Shown here in pieces: positions 25,990-35,232 of a stretch of 64,000 nt of DNA; the stretch's first letter is position 1; each line of letters begins with the position of its first letter. This DNA comes from JAGNNV01 sp031412915 (lineage in GTDB: Bacteria > Acidobacteriota > Vicinamibacteria > Fen-336 > JAGNNV01): contig JANODX010000134.1 in assembly GCA_031412915.1 (NCBI GenBank), positions 5,111 to 69,110 of the forward strand, given 5' to 3'. The notes under the pieces were generated by a model that saw nothing but the letters and a program-made list of their open reading frames with translations, was not told the DNA's origin and did not search any database. A program made the translations under genes and the position numbers.

Positions 25990-27303
25990 ATGCAGTTCGA
26001 GCGACTGCCCAGGCCGATGGCCTGGGGGGCCTTCGCGAGCGTCTGTCTCGCCCCCTTCCTGTTCGGGGCGGTGGAACGAACGGTGTGGATACCACTGTGC
26101 CAGTGCTGGCTTGGTCTCGGTCTTCTCTCGACCGTCGCACGTCGTCGCCCCCACCTGGATCCCGCCACGTCCGCTGGACTCTCTGTGTCAAGAGCGCTGA
26201 TTCCCCTGCACGCTCTGTTCATGCTGCAGCTGATCCCCATGCCGGGCGCACTCCTGCGGCTGCTTTCCCCGGGCTCCTTTGCCGCACACTTCTTGCCCGA
26301 CCCTGGAGACGGGCGTCTTCGGCCACTCTCCGTCTCCCCATCCGCAACCGTTGAGGCCTGGCTCTACGTCGCTGGCCTTCAGGGTCTCTTCCTGGCCCTG
26401 CAAGGTCTATCCCCAACCGAGCGCCGAAGGTGTCGCCTTGCCTTACTTGGAGTGATCCTGCTCCTCGCTGGCGAGGGCCTCTGGCAGTCGCGATCGGCTC
26501 AACCGTTCTGGTTCTATGGACAGGTCCCGGTCATTGTTCCGTCGGGTTTCGAGACCGCCATTTTCGGACCGTACTTCAACAGAAACCACTTTGCCACCGT
26601 GATCGCGATGGGTGGCGCGTTGGCTGCCGGCCTCGCCGCGTCCCTCTCACGAGCGCGCGGTGGGATGAGACTTCCGGCCCTCTCGGAGGTCATACTTCTG
26701 TCAGGGGCGTCCGCGTTTCTTGGCGTCACAACCGCCGCGTCCGGGTCGCGATCAGGGACCCTGGCTGTCCTGACCGCGGTAGCCCTTGTCGCCGCTCGCA
26801 CTCGGGGCAAGGGGTTCCTTCTTCTCACGGTCGGAGTCGGGTCTATCGGCCTGGTTGTCGCTGGAGCCTTCGCGGTCGAGCGGCTCGCCCGCCTCGACGT
26901 CCTGCAGAGCAGGCTCGCGCCGTGGCTGGACATGGCCGGCCTGACTCGCTTCTTTCCGGTATTCGGGTCGGGGCTGGGGACGTTCGCCGTCACGTATTGG
27001 CCCTACCAGATTAACGCCCGCTACGAGTTCTGGCAACATGCCCACAATGACTACCTGCAGTTCATCGTGGAAGGCGGGATCGCGGGACTTCTGGCCCTCT
27101 ACCTCATCGCGCGAAGGCTTCGAGAGGGCATCACCCTCGCCCCGAAAGCCAAAGAGGCGGCTCTCGCAGCAGCCACAGCGTTTGGGACGCAGGCTCTCTT
27201 CGATTTTCCCTGCCACGTGCCCGCGAACGCCGCGGTCTTCGTCTGCCTGATCGCTCTTTGCGTTTCAAGCGAATCGTCAGAACAATCTGGCAAGCTCCAG
27301 TAG
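25990..27303 (+). CDS. O-antigen ligase/Wzy-like membrane protein, cassette copy 1
   Basis: This 437-residue polytopic protein has about ten hydrophobic helices and the Wzy_C/O-antigen ligase signature late in the chain: FFPVFGSGLGTFAVTYW, then HAHNDYLQFIVEGG. The large periplasmic loop with conserved Arg/His residues fits polymerases or ligases that move glycans from undecaprenyl diphosphate. Start ATG 25990 is 19 bases after the lipoprotein stop. The paralog at 35229-36590 shares PGSFAAHF, GPYxNRxH and the final HN(D/E)Y motif. The acceptor could be lipid A, a protein or a growing polymer. Confidence 0.82.
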   Translation: MQFERLPRPMAWGAFASVCLAPFLFGAVERTVWIPLCQCWLGLGLLSTVARRRPHLDPATSAGLSVSRALIPLHALFMLQLIPMPGALLRLLSPGSFAAHFLPDPGDGRLRPLSVSPSATVEAWLYVAGLQGLFLALQGLSPTERRRCRLALLGVILLLAGEGLWQSRSAQPFWFYGQVPVIVPSGFETAIFGPYFNRNHFATVIAMGGALAAGLAASLSRARGGMRLPALSEVILLSGASAFLGVTTAASGSRSGTLAVLTAVALVAARTRGKGFLLLTVGVGSIGLVVAGAFAVERLARLDVLQSRLAPWLDMAGLTRFFPVFGSGLGTFAVTYWPYQINARYEFWQHAHNDYLQFIVEGGIAGLLALYLIARRLREGITLAPKAKEAALAAATAFGTQALFDFPCHVPANAAVFVCLIALCVSSESSEQSGKLQ

Positions 27304-27323
27304 GTTCGTCCCGGGGGAGTTCC

Positions 27324-28589
27324 CTACCTTGTAGAGCAAGTAAGGCTGACCAGGCTTCCTCCAGGACTCAAGGGCGGAACCAGGACGCAGGGACGACCTA
27401 GTGCCGACCCGCTGCAGTCATTCGACCATTCAGCCGGAAGCGGCCCGGCGATCGACGACTGTGCAGCGCCATTGGCGAAAACGACAACCACGCCGTTGCA
27501 CGGAACGTTGAAGGTTCGATCACCCTCGGCCACTCCCACAAGCGTACCGCCTGAGGTCACGTTCGCGGTGCAGAATCGACCGCCGACCGACTCATTCGCG
27601 GGCGTGACTGGGAACGTTGTCACGCGCACCTGGCAGAGCGGCACCGGCGTCGGCGTGGGGGTTGGGGTAGGAGGCGGAACTACCGGTGGCGGCGTAGGCG
27701 CAGGCGTCGGGGTTGGACCTTTGTCGACTACCTCTTTGACCACAACGCCACCCGCAACCACCAGCGCCACGATCCCGGCGATAGCCAATCCGCCGAGCGC
27801 GGCCCCGGCAACGCCGCCGAAGCCCGCCAGGGCGCCCGCCGGCGCCCCCGACGCGGACAGAACCGCCAACGCGCCGTCGGGGGTTCCGATCGCGGCCATC
27901 TTGCCGTCGCACTCTGACTCGTTGGCCACGACCTTCACTGTGTGTGTCGGGGATTTCGTCTGTGCAAAATCGGTCGTGGTCACATGGAGGTAGTAGTTGA
28001 TCGTCTCGATTCCCCCGTCTTTGTTGACCTTCGGGATGAACGCCCTGTGAGTGAACGGGGGCAAAGCAGGCTCGATCTTCTCGAACTCGGTGTAAAACCA
28101 CTCGGGGCTCAGGTTCGACTGGAAGTACAAGCGGCCTGTCACCACCGATGCAAGGGGTTGAAACACAGCCACGATCAACGTGAACTCTCCCTCCAAGATG
28201 CACGCCGGCGCGTCGTGGGTAATGGTGGCGGTGCCGGCCGGAGCCTGGGCGTCCTGGCTTGCCAATGATGACAACTCGACGTTCGCCGATGCTACTTTGC
28301 CGGCAAGCACGTCCACGGAGAGGGGTGCGCGAGAAATTGAAACACCCGAGCGCCCCGGGGTCGTGAAGACGTACGAACCGGAGGGAACCGCAGTTTCGAA
28401 CGAGCCGTCTGCGACGGAGCGAAGCGCGAAGGACTTTCCGGTCTCGACGTTCACGAGCGTCAACTCGATCCCCTCAAGGCCGCGGCCGGTCATGGACACA
28501 ACTCCCTTTACCGTGCCCATACCCGTCGGGACTGCGCCCGACGGGACGGCCATGACCAGTGAGAGAAAAGCACCTAGAAATTTCTTCAT
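27324..28589 (-). CDS. Secreted protein with carboxypeptidase-regulatory-like domain and Pro/Thr linker, cassette copy 1
   Basis: A signal peptide (about 1-20) is followed by a beta-sandwich carboxypeptidase-regulatory-like repeat (GTVKGVVSMTGRGLEGIELTLVN region, to about 85). A middle domain with an NLSPEWFYTEFEKI motif comes next, then a long Gly/Ala/Val-rich hydrophobic segment (about 265-295), a TPTPAPTPPPVVPPPTPTPT linker and a Cys-containing C-terminal domain. ATG 28587-28589 was chosen to start at the signal peptide (MKKFLGAFL). It faces the ligase gene, ends 20 bases apart. Homologous to 36592-38067. No function is known; envelope anchoring via the hydrophobic segment is inferred. Confidence 0.65.
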   Translation of the reverse strand: MKKFLGAFLSLVMAVPSGAVPTGMGTVKGVVSMTGRGLEGIELTLVNVETGKSFALRSVADGSFETAVPSGSYVFTTPGRSGVSISRAPLSVDVLAGKVASANVELSSLASQDAQAPAGTATITHDAPACILEGEFTLIVAVFQPLASVVTGRLYFQSNLSPEWFYTEFEKIEPALPPFTHRAFIPKVNKDGGIETINYYLHVTTTDFAQTKSPTHTVKVVANESECDGKMAAIGTPDGALAVLSASGAPAGALAGFGGVAGAALGGLAIAGIVALVVAGGVVVKEVVDKGPTPTPAPTPPPVVPPPTPTPTPTPVPLCQVRVTTFPVTPANESVGGRFCTANVTSGGTLVGVAEGDRTFNVPCNGVVVVFANGAAQSSIAGPLPAEWSNDCSGSALGRPCVLVPPLSPGGSLVSLTCSTR

Positions 28590-28716
28590 TCTCAAAGTCT
28601 CAACCCTCCAACCAAAGCCTACAACTAGTACCACACCCGGATGACACGACTACAGGATATGGACAGGCTACACGAACTCTCTCGGGCACGCAAGCAGCCT
28701 GCCTTCAGCCCTGCCT

Positions 28717-30984
28717 TTATTTCTTGCGGCCCCCATCCCCCCCGGGGCGCGAGCCCGGGGCATATCTCGAGTAGACGGCTCCGTAGTAGCCATAGCCACC
28801 GTAGTAGCCGGTGGCATACCGGGAAAGGTAATAGGCATTGCGCTTGACGTCCACTCGATTCAGGATCGCCCCCAGAACGCGGCCCCCGACCGATGTGAGC
28901 TGCGCCACCCCGTCGGCCGCGACCACCTTGGTCGTCCGGTCTCCTTCGATGACCAGCACGATCGCATCGACCAGCCCGCCGATAATGAGAGCATCCGCCA
29001 TCCCGCCAACCGGCGGCGAATCGACAATCACCCAGTCGAAGTTGAGTGACAGATCCCTCAGCAGGACGCGCATTTCCTCGCATCCCATCAACTCGGCGGG
29101 GTTATCCGGGGTTGCCCCGGCGGCGAGCGCCCAAAGCCCGGCGATTGGACCCTGGCGCACGACATCTCGATAGACCACACTGCGGGAGAGCACATCGCGG
29201 ACGCCCGGACTTCGCGGCAGGGCCAGGTTGGAGTGGACGGTGGGCCGCCTGAGGTCGGAATCGACCAGGACGGCGGTGGCCCCGGTCTGGGCAATGGCAG
29301 CGGCTAGATTCAGGGCCGTCGTCGACTTCCCCTCGCCCGGGTGGATGCTCGTGATGAGTAGAACCTTCGCCTCCGCCGCCCTCGCACCCGCCATGACGTT
29401 CGTACGGATAACCCGGTAGGCTTCGGAAAGCGGAGACGCCGGATGGCGAATCGCGTTGAGGTTAGGCTTGATGGCGGCCTCCCCGAGCGTGGTGAGATCA
29501 GGAACGAATCCGAGAAAGGACACCTGAAGCGCTTCCCGGATGTCGTCGGGAGTCTTGAGGGTGGTGTCGAGCCTCTCTTTCGCCGCGACGAGAAGAACTC
29601 CGGTGACCAGTCCAACCACCAAGGCCATCTGCAGATTCCCGGTGCGATCTGGAAACACCGGCGCCCCGGGCATGTCCGCCGGCTCGATGAGTCGCACCGT
29701 TCGGTCGTTTACGGCGGTCTCGACGCTCGCCTCCTTGCCCCGGCGAGAGAGGACCTCGGCGATCTGGTTCGATGTGTCGGCATCCCGCTTGAGCGCTTGA
29801 TACTCGGGTGATCGGTCGCGCAGGGAAGCCATTTCCGCTTCCGCCGCGCTCACCGAGCCGGCGAGAACCGTCTCCTGTCGCGCGGCGGCCTCGTAGGCCG
29901 CTTCCACCCCTCTGATGACACCGCGAGCCTCCGCAGCAAGCGCCGAACGCAGGGACTGCATGCGGTTGTCCAAGCCCAGCACGTCGGGATGCCTGGGTCC
30001 GAGACTCGGGTCGAGCTCCGCTTTGCGCAATTCGAGATCGACGAGCTCCTTTCTCAGGCTCTGAAACGAGCCGTTCGCGGAAAGTTCCGGCAACGACATC
30101 AATTCAGCCCCGCTCATCTGGCGGAGTTGATCCAGATAGGCTCTCTTGGAGGCCTTGTCTCCGCGCGCTTGCAGCAGTTGCGCGCTCGCCTGTTGAAGCC
30201 TGGATTCAACCAGGCGTTGTCGGGCCTCCAGATTCGAACTTCCACTCCTGTCCTCGTAGGACCTGAGGGCCTCGAAGGACGTCCGTGCCTGGTCCTGTTC
30301 CGCCTTCAGTCGCGCTTCCAGCCACTTCGTCGCTTCCGTCGACTGGTCGGTTCGCGAGGATCTGGACTCGTCCACGAAAGTCTGGGCCAGGCCGTTCGCC
30401 GCCATGGCCGCAAACTTCGGGTCGTAGGCGCGAAACACGAGCTCGACCAAAGTGGTCCGGGGAATGGGCCGGACCGTGATCCGCGACCTGAACGCGGCCA
30501 CCGCAGGGGCCACGGGAATCCCCGGCCCGAAATCGTCCGCCGCCCGTCCGAAGACCCTGGTGCGGATCAGTTCCACGGGAGATCGCATGGGGCCGGTGCT
30601 GAGCTCGCTCGAGGTGGTGAATTCGTACCTCTCAACGACTTTTGTGAGAAGCGACTTGCCCACCAGCATCCGGTACTGAGTCTCAATCCACTCTGGAGTA
30701 ACTTCCTCGACTACTTGCTCCCCCGGGGTTAGATCCGGCCGGGTCCTCTGGATCTCGATCTGGGCCACCGCTTCGTATCGTGGCCGGGCGGTGTAGTTGT
30801 AGGCGGTGGCCAGACCCAAGGACACGGCCACGCACGCGGCGATCAGCCCCCGGCTGTGCCACAGCAAATGGGTGAATCTGACCCATTCAGTTGAGCCTTC
30901 GGGAGGAAGCGGAGGCTCGAAGCCAGGCCTCCGTTGCTCCTCCGGCGGCGGCACCGCTCGCAGCACTCCCCCGGTGGAACTCAT
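28717..30984 (-). CDS. Wzc-like polysaccharide co-polymerase and tyrosine autokinase
   Basis: The 755-residue inner-membrane protein controls chain length and export of a polysaccharide. It has a first TM at about 47-67, a Wzz-type periplasmic domain with long coiled coils (about 200-420) and a second TM near 450-470. The cytoplasmic BY-kinase domain has Walker A SIHPGEGKSTTA, Walker A' VLVDSDLRRP and Walker B WVIVDSPPVGG. The C-terminus carries a tyrosine cluster (YYLSRYATGYYGGYGYYGAV) for autophosphorylation. It follows the wza-like gene by 40 bases. Confidence 0.93.
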   Translation of the reverse strand: MSSTGGVLRAVPPPEEQRRPGFEPPLPPEGSTEWVRFTHLLWHSRGLIAACVAVSLGLATAYNYTARPRYEAVAQIEIQRTRPDLTPGEQVVEEVTPEWIETQYRMLVGKSLLTKVVERYEFTTSSELSTGPMRSPVELIRTRVFGRAADDFGPGIPVAPAVAAFRSRITVRPIPRTTLVELVFRAYDPKFAAMAANGLAQTFVDESRSSRTDQSTEATKWLEARLKAEQDQARTSFEALRSYEDRSGSSNLEARQRLVESRLQQASAQLLQARGDKASKRAYLDQLRQMSGAELMSLPELSANGSFQSLRKELVDLELRKAELDPSLGPRHPDVLGLDNRMQSLRSALAAEARGVIRGVEAAYEAAARQETVLAGSVSAAEAEMASLRDRSPEYQALKRDADTSNQIAEVLSRRGKEASVETAVNDRTVRLIEPADMPGAPVFPDRTGNLQMALVVGLVTGVLLVAAKERLDTTLKTPDDIREALQVSFLGFVPDLTTLGEAAIKPNLNAIRHPASPLSEAYRVIRTNVMAGARAAEAKVLLITSIHPGEGKSTTALNLAAAIAQTGATAVLVDSDLRRPTVHSNLALPRSPGVRDVLSRSVVYRDVVRQGPIAGLWALAAGATPDNPAELMGCEEMRVLLRDLSLNFDWVIVDSPPVGGMADALIIGGLVDAIVLVIEGDRTTKVVAADGVAQLTSVGGRVLGAILNRVDVKRNAYYLSRYATGYYGGYGYYGAVYSRYAPGSRPGGDGGRKK

Positions 30985-31024
30985 GCGCTCACCGCTTTTC
31001 GTGATTCGTTCCGGCCCGCGGGCA

Positions 31025-31918
31025 TTAGAAGAATCTCTCCCCCACGTTCAGGGTATCGCCAGGCTTGAGGAGATCCGTCAACTGAGCCTTGCTTTCCCGG
31101 CGTTTCCCCGACTCGAAGCGGACGATCTTCAGGCGCTTGACCGACCCTCGGTCGGAAACCCCCCCAACGAGTTGTAAGGCGTCCTGCACCGTCATCCCGT
31201 CGACGAACTTCAGAGCGGATGGTCTCGCGGCTTGCCCGGTGACGAAGATCTGCGCCGCCCGCGGAACGTAGACCAGATCGCCGCCTTCCAGAATGACGTT
31301 CTGCTCGGCATTGCCCTTCATCAACTCGCGAAAACTGGCCTTGAAAACATCGGATCCCTTGATCGCCCCGGGAGGAAGCTCATCCGCCTCGGCGAATTGC
31401 GTCGCGTCCGAGAGACCGGGCACAATCGGCACGGACGAAAACTGCTCGATGGCGAGGCTCTCGCTCCCCACCGGAGGCCGGGCCACCAGCACTTCGTGCC
31501 CGGCGTTCCCGCTGATGCCTCCCGCATCGGCCAGAACGGTGAGAAGAGACCGGTCCCCCTTGAGGGAAAAAATTCCCGGACGCGCCACCTCCCCGACAAC
31601 CATGACCGGGCGCGATCGGTATTCTTTGACCCGGACGGACACCTCCGGGCGCCTCAGGAAACCGGCGCCCAGCATGGACTGGAGCTTCCGCGCCAATTCC
31701 CCGGCGGACAGCCCCGCAGCCTCCACCCGCCCGATGAGCGGATAGTTGATTCCGCCGTTTTTGTCCAAGACAAAGTCCGCGGACAGGGAGGGTTGCCCGA
31801 GCACGACCACGTCAATCACGTCGGCCGGCCGAAGAGGAGACGATTCTGGAGCTTGGGCCGGCGACACCGAGGCCCAGGCGATCAAGACAAGCGCCAAGCT
31901 ACGGGTGGAAAATCTCAT
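31025..31918 (-). CDS. Wza-like polysaccharide export protein (Poly_export/SLBB)
   Basis: This is an outer-membrane export channel component of 297 residues. The signal peptide (about 1-22) is not followed by a clear lipobox Cys, unlike Wza. A Poly_export domain (LRPADVIDVVVLGQPSLSAD, to about 110) precedes two SLBB domains (GEVARPGIFSLKG and VTGQAARPSALKFVDG). ATG 31916-31918 places the signal peptide at the start. With the Wzc-like gene it forms the export core between the two duplicated cassettes. Confidence 0.88.
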   Translation of the reverse strand: MRFSTRSLALVLIAWASVSPAQAPESSPLRPADVIDVVVLGQPSLSADFVLDKNGGINYPLIGRVEAAGLSAGELARKLQSMLGAGFLRRPEVSVRVKEYRSRPVMVVGEVARPGIFSLKGDRSLLTVLADAGGISGNAGHEVLVARPPVGSESLAIEQFSSVPIVPGLSDATQFAEADELPPGAIKGSDVFKASFRELMKGNAEQNVILEGGDLVYVPRAAQIFVTGQAARPSALKFVDGMTVQDALQLVGGVSDRGSVKRLKIVRFESGKRRESKAQLTDLLKPGDTLNVGERFF

Positions 31919-31919
31919 G

Positions 31920-31930
31920 AATACTGTATT
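31920..31930. promoter_or_regulatory. 11-bp palindrome upstream of the wza-like start
   Basis: AATAC-T-GTATT is a perfect 5-1-5 inverted repeat one base before the wza-like ATG. A TTGACG element lies about 30 bases upstream on the same (minus) strand, but no well-spaced -10 goes with it. An operator is possible; the evidence is only symmetry and position. Confidence 0.25.
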
Positions 31931-32013
31931 GTCAGCGGAGAATCGTGGTCGCGTCAACTCTGGACCTGGCCTGCGTTCACTCTTCCCGCTGGCTAAGTCC
32001 TCGACCCCGCCGA

Positions 32014-32913
32014 TCACTCGGCCTTCCGCAGGCCTGGTTCCGGGATCCGCGCCAGCCGACCGGGAATGCTCGCGCCCATGGCGCGAATGGCCTCCGCCGC
32101 GATTCCCCTTCGCGCCGCGATCATGCGGGCCACGATACTCACCGCGATCTCCTCGGGGGTCTCGGCACCGATCTCGACCCCGATCGGCGTCTCCACCCTG
32201 GCCAGATCCTCCGAACTAAACCCGCGCTGGATCAGGTCCTCGAACACATGGACCATCTTCGCCTTCGAACCGAGCAAGCCAAGAAAGCGGGGCTTCACGG
32301 AGAGGCATGATGCGAGGGCGGTCGCGTCTCCCCGGTGGCCGCGGGTGACCACAACCACGAACGACCTCGGAGTCAGGTTCAACAGGCTGGCCGCTGACTC
32401 GAAGCCCGAAACCAGGACGCGCTCGGCCTCGGGGAAACGTGCGGCGGTCGCGTATTTGTCGCGATCGTCCAGAACGGACACGCAGAAGCCGGCCATCGAC
32501 GCCACCGTGCACAAGGGCCGGGCGACATGCCCCCCGCCCAGGATGGCCAGGTTCGGCGTAGCTTCGAGCGGCTCGATAAACACCTCCATCCGCCCTCCAC
32601 AGACCAGACCCTCGTCCCCCGCTTGTTCCGGGGTCAGATCGTACGTGGTGAGGGCGGGCCTCCCGGTCTCGATCGCGAATCGGGCCCGCCGCGCCATTTC
32701 GGCCTCGACACAACCTCCGCCTATCGTTCCTTTCACCGCGCCATCGGCGAACACGAGCATGCGCGCTCCCGGACGCTGTGGTGTCGACCCTTGTGCGCCC
32801 ACCACCGTCACCAGGGCGGCCGGGACATCCGTCTCGATGCAGTGGACGGCCTCGCGGAACAACTCGGTGCTGCGCTTCAGGCTGCGCTTCGCCCCGGGGC
32901 CGGCATCGTCCAT
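32014..32913 (-). CDS. XdhC/CoxF family protein (molybdoenzyme maturation)
   Basis: This XdhC-family protein normally binds and inserts sulfurated molybdenum cofactor into xanthine dehydrogenase-type enzymes. An N-terminal XdhC/CoxI domain (VTVVGAQGSTPQRPGARML, GTIGGGCVEAE) precedes a Rossmann domain (LAILGGGHVARPL at about 133-145). The C-terminal GAETPEEIAVSIVARMIA stretch is typical. No molybdoenzyme subunit is encoded in the window, so its client lies elsewhere. Its ATG overlaps the cysteine dioxygenase stop (TGATG). Confidence 0.88.
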   Translation of the reverse strand: MDDAGPGAKRSLKRSTELFREAVHCIETDVPAALVTVVGAQGSTPQRPGARMLVFADGAVKGTIGGGCVEAEMARRARFAIETGRPALTTYDLTPEQAGDEGLVCGGRMEVFIEPLEATPNLAILGGGHVARPLCTVASMAGFCVSVLDDRDKYATAARFPEAERVLVSGFESAASLLNLTPRSFVVVVTRGHRGDATALASCLSVKPRFLGLLGSKAKMVHVFEDLIQRGFSSEDLARVETPIGVEIGAETPEEIAVSIVARMIAARRGIAAEAIRAMGASIPGRLARIPEPGLRKAE

Positions 32914-33587
32914 CAGCTCACGCCCTCGCGGACGGGCGCGCTCGTCGATGGGAGCACGGATGAGAGACTTTGCAGATCGGTCGGCGTCATGACCACGTCG
33001 CCAAACTTACTGAAGTAGCGAAGTGGCCGCCGGTAGCACCGAGGGGTTTCGAGGTCGAAGGCGACACAGGAGTCGATCGGACGAGAGTAGACATGGACGG
33101 ACACCACAGGCTCATCCCCCACCACCACCACCTGGTGGATGGTCCGGACCCGGTCTACCGTGTTCACATGTCCGCCCCGCCCGCATGTCTCCACACTCTC
33201 ACGGGAGAGTTGGAGCTCGCTGGCGCCGGCCAGGCAGTCGTGGCCTCCGATGTTCTGACCAGCCGCCGCATTGCAGCCCTGCCACTTGAAGTTGGTGACC
33301 TCGGCGATGCCGCGATTCACCATCATCCAGCCCAATTGGCCGTCATGGGTGTGCAGAACCGTCTTCTGGCCCTTCTGCCAGCACACCGCCATGACTTCCA
33401 GCAGGTCGTCCCGATAGATCAGGTTCCTGGTGTACATCGAATCATTCCAATGGACATAGGGAGACAGTGAGGAATCGGCGATATCAGTGCTCTGGCACAG
33501 ATCGAGAACGGAAGCGCTGGTCAGAGTCGCCGCGGAGAACCCCGCGAGGATCCGGACGAAGTCGTCAATGTGTCGGGTGTGGCGCAT
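32913..33587 (-). CDS. Cysteine dioxygenase-like protein
   Basis: A cupin Fe(II) enzyme expected to oxidise cysteine to cysteine sulfinate. Iron ligands are visible as His79 and His81 (VLHTHDGQ) and His151 (RTIHQV). Arg54 (YTRNL), His165 and Tyr167 (VSVHVYSRP) match substrate and second-sphere residues of CDO. The Cys of the mammalian Cys-Tyr crosslink is Gly here, as in other bacterial enzymes. 3-mercaptopropionate dioxygenase is a possible alternative. It is coupled to the XdhC gene. Confidence 0.85.
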   Translation of the reverse strand: MRHTRHIDDFVRILAGFSAATLTSASVLDLCQSTDIADSSLSPYVHWNDSMYTRNLIYRDDLLEVMAVCWQKGQKTVLHTHDGQLGWMMVNRGIAEVTNFKWQGCNAAAGQNIGGHDCLAGASELQLSRESVETCGRGGHVNTVDRVRTIHQVVVVGDEPVVSVHVYSRPIDSCVAFDLETPRCYRRPLRYFSKFGDVVMTPTDLQSLSSVLPSTSAPVREGVS

Positions 33588-33619
33588 TCGTTTAAGGGGC
33601 TCGTGATGTCCAGTCGCCT

Positions 33620-34072
33620 TCAGCCGATGAACATGTGCTCGTCCGAGTCCTCGGCCGGCCGGTGTCTGGTCGATCGGGGGGCGCGCGCCATCGGCTCGGC
33701 CTTCCGGTAGGTCTCAAGGCCACGCCGGAGGCCGCTCCAAAAAGCGGAGAATTCGGTGAGGGAAGCAAGCGGTTGCACGATGAGTGAACGCGCGCTTTCG
33801 AGCGCGGTCTCGATGCTTCCGAGAGCCGAGGACACCAGACTCTCGGCCCGGAGCGCCTGTTCCCGGCCGGACTCGGAAATGGCGCGCAGGTTCGCCGCCC
33901 CTTTTCTAAGATCTTCAAGGGTCGGTTTGATCTCCACGTCGAAGCGCTGGCACATTTCGCTTACCCTCGCTCCGCTCTTGCGCAGGCTTTGGGCCGCGAC
34001 CACCACAAAGATGCACTGCACCGCGGCGCACAGAGCCATAACCCCTAGGAAAACCAAGGCCCATTCATTCAT
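33620..34072 (-). CDS. Single-pass membrane coiled-coil protein (DUF948-like)
   Basis: This 150-residue protein has one N-terminal membrane helix (about 5-27) followed by a long amphipathic helix region (30-115) rich in Ala, Leu, Glu and Ser, and a basic C-terminal tail. The layout resembles DUF948 or YtxG-type stress-associated membrane proteins. It lies between the cysteine dioxygenase gene and a YtxH-like gene on the same strand; DUF948 and YtxH proteins are often neighbours. Function unknown. Confidence 0.55.
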   Translation of the reverse strand: MNEWALVFLGVMALCAAVQCIFVVVAAQSLRKSGARVSEMCQRFDVEIKPTLEDLRKGAANLRAISESGREQALRAESLVSSALGSIETALESARSLIVQPLASLTEFSAFWSGLRRGLETYRKAEPMARAPRSTRHRPAEDSDEHMFIG

Positions 34073-34128
34073 AAAAGCCCTCTTTGCCGAGCCATCCTCG
34101 TGACCTCTTTGCCATCCCGAAATTGAAA

Positions 34129-34431
34129 CTAGCCCCGGTCGCGCGCGTCCCGATAGGCTTGGTGTCCGGCCTCGATGGCCGAGCCCAAACGCTCCTTGCG
34201 CTCCTCGAGGAAATCCACGGCATCGTCGCGCAGGTGCTGCGAGCGGCTCACCACCTCGTCCTTGAGATCGCGCCCACGCGCCAAGCCGTCCTTCACCCGA
34301 TCGGCGAGAATCTCCCTGGTTTCACGCCCTGCTCGCGGCGCAAACAAGACGGCGAGGGCAGCGCCGGCGAGGCCGCCCACGATGAACGACAGCAGAACGC
34401 CGGATGTCGATGAGTTTTCCTGATCAGTCAT
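34129..34431 (-). CDS. YtxH-domain membrane protein
   Basis: The 100-residue protein has a Gly-rich membrane helix (SFIVGGLAGAALAVLFAPRAG, about 15-35) ending in the YtxH motif APRAGRETRE, then a charged amphipathic helix. YtxH proteins are small general-stress envelope proteins of unknown mechanism. The ATG at 34429-34431 is preferred because it leaves the family's short N-terminus. It diverges from the second lipoprotein cassette by 96 bases. Confidence 0.8.
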   Translation of the reverse strand: MTDQENSSTSGVLLSFIVGGLAGAALAVLFAPRAGRETREILADRVKDGLARGRDLKDEVVSRSQHLRDDAVDFLEERKERLGSAIEAGHQAYRDARDRG

Positions 34432-34527
34432 AAACGCCTCCAAACATGTTTTGCTTCCCAGGGTCCAGTCTAGCGCTCGCGGGCTCCCGTCCGAAGTGGC
34501 TTTGACCCCGAATAAGATCGGGCCCGC

Positions 34528-35232
34528 ATGGCTTCGATGAATGGCGCCGGACGCCCCCTTCAACTCCTTGGGGTTCTTGGGCTCGCTCTCACCATGCCCT
34601 CCTTGGCCTGTAATCGATCTTCGCTCGTCGACATCCCTCTGTGGCGCGTGGAAACGGATTCATCCGGGCGCGAGGTTCGCATGGTGCAACTGCCGTTCGA
34701 ACAGACCTCCTACCACCTCGTCACCCATGCGGTCGTCCGGAAGGTCATGGATCGGAACCAGGACGGAGTTTCGGACCGCATCGTGACCTATCAGGGCCTG
34801 GGTGGCGCGCGCTCCGAAGAGACGGACACGGATTTCGACGGCATCGTCGACCGCTGGGACACGTTCGCCGCCGATGGACGCCGCATCCGCTCCGCCGCCG
34901 CGGGAACGGGAGCGACGCCCGATCGGATCGCCACTTACGACTCGACGGGAACGCTCCGCCAGGTCGAGATCGCCTCCAATTCCGACGGACGGATCGACCT
35001 CGTCCGCACCTACGAACACGGCCGTCTCGCGGAGAATCGGATCGACAGCGACGGCAACGGACGCACGGATCGGATCCAGGATTTCCGGAAGGGCTACCTC
35101 AGCATCGAGGATTTCGACACCGACGAGGACGGCAGACCGAATCTGCGGATGACCTATGCCAAGGACGGAACGCTTCTCAGGGCCGAGGCGTTAGGCGGCG
35201 AACCTCCGCGACGAGGTCCGAGCGCGCGGTGA
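34528..35232 (+). CDS. EF-hand-like repeat lipoprotein, cassette copy 2
   Basis: Paralog of 25323-25970. A signal sequence ends in a lipobox-like MPSLAC (Cys at about 28). The mature part repeats Asp/Asn-rich loops: DRNQDGVSD, DTDFDGIVD, SNSDGRID, DSDGNGRTD, DTDEDGRPN. The segment IPLWRVETDSSGREVRM near the mature N-terminus aligns with LPPWKMTRDASGVEVRL in copy 1. The stop overlaps the GTG of the ligase-like gene (GTGA), so the pair is more tightly coupled than in copy 1. Function unknown; a calcium-dependent partner of the ligase is a hypothesis. Confidence 0.7.
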   Translation: MASMNGAGRPLQLLGVLGLALTMPSLACNRSSLVDIPLWRVETDSSGREVRMVQLPFEQTSYHLVTHAVVRKVMDRNQDGVSDRIVTYQGLGGARSEETDTDFDGIVDRWDTFAADGRRIRSAAAGTGATPDRIATYDSTGTLRQVEIASNSDGRIDLVRTYEHGRLAENRIDSDGNGRTDRIQDFRKGYLSIEDFDTDEDGRPNLRMTYAKDGTLLRAEALGGEPPRRGPSAR

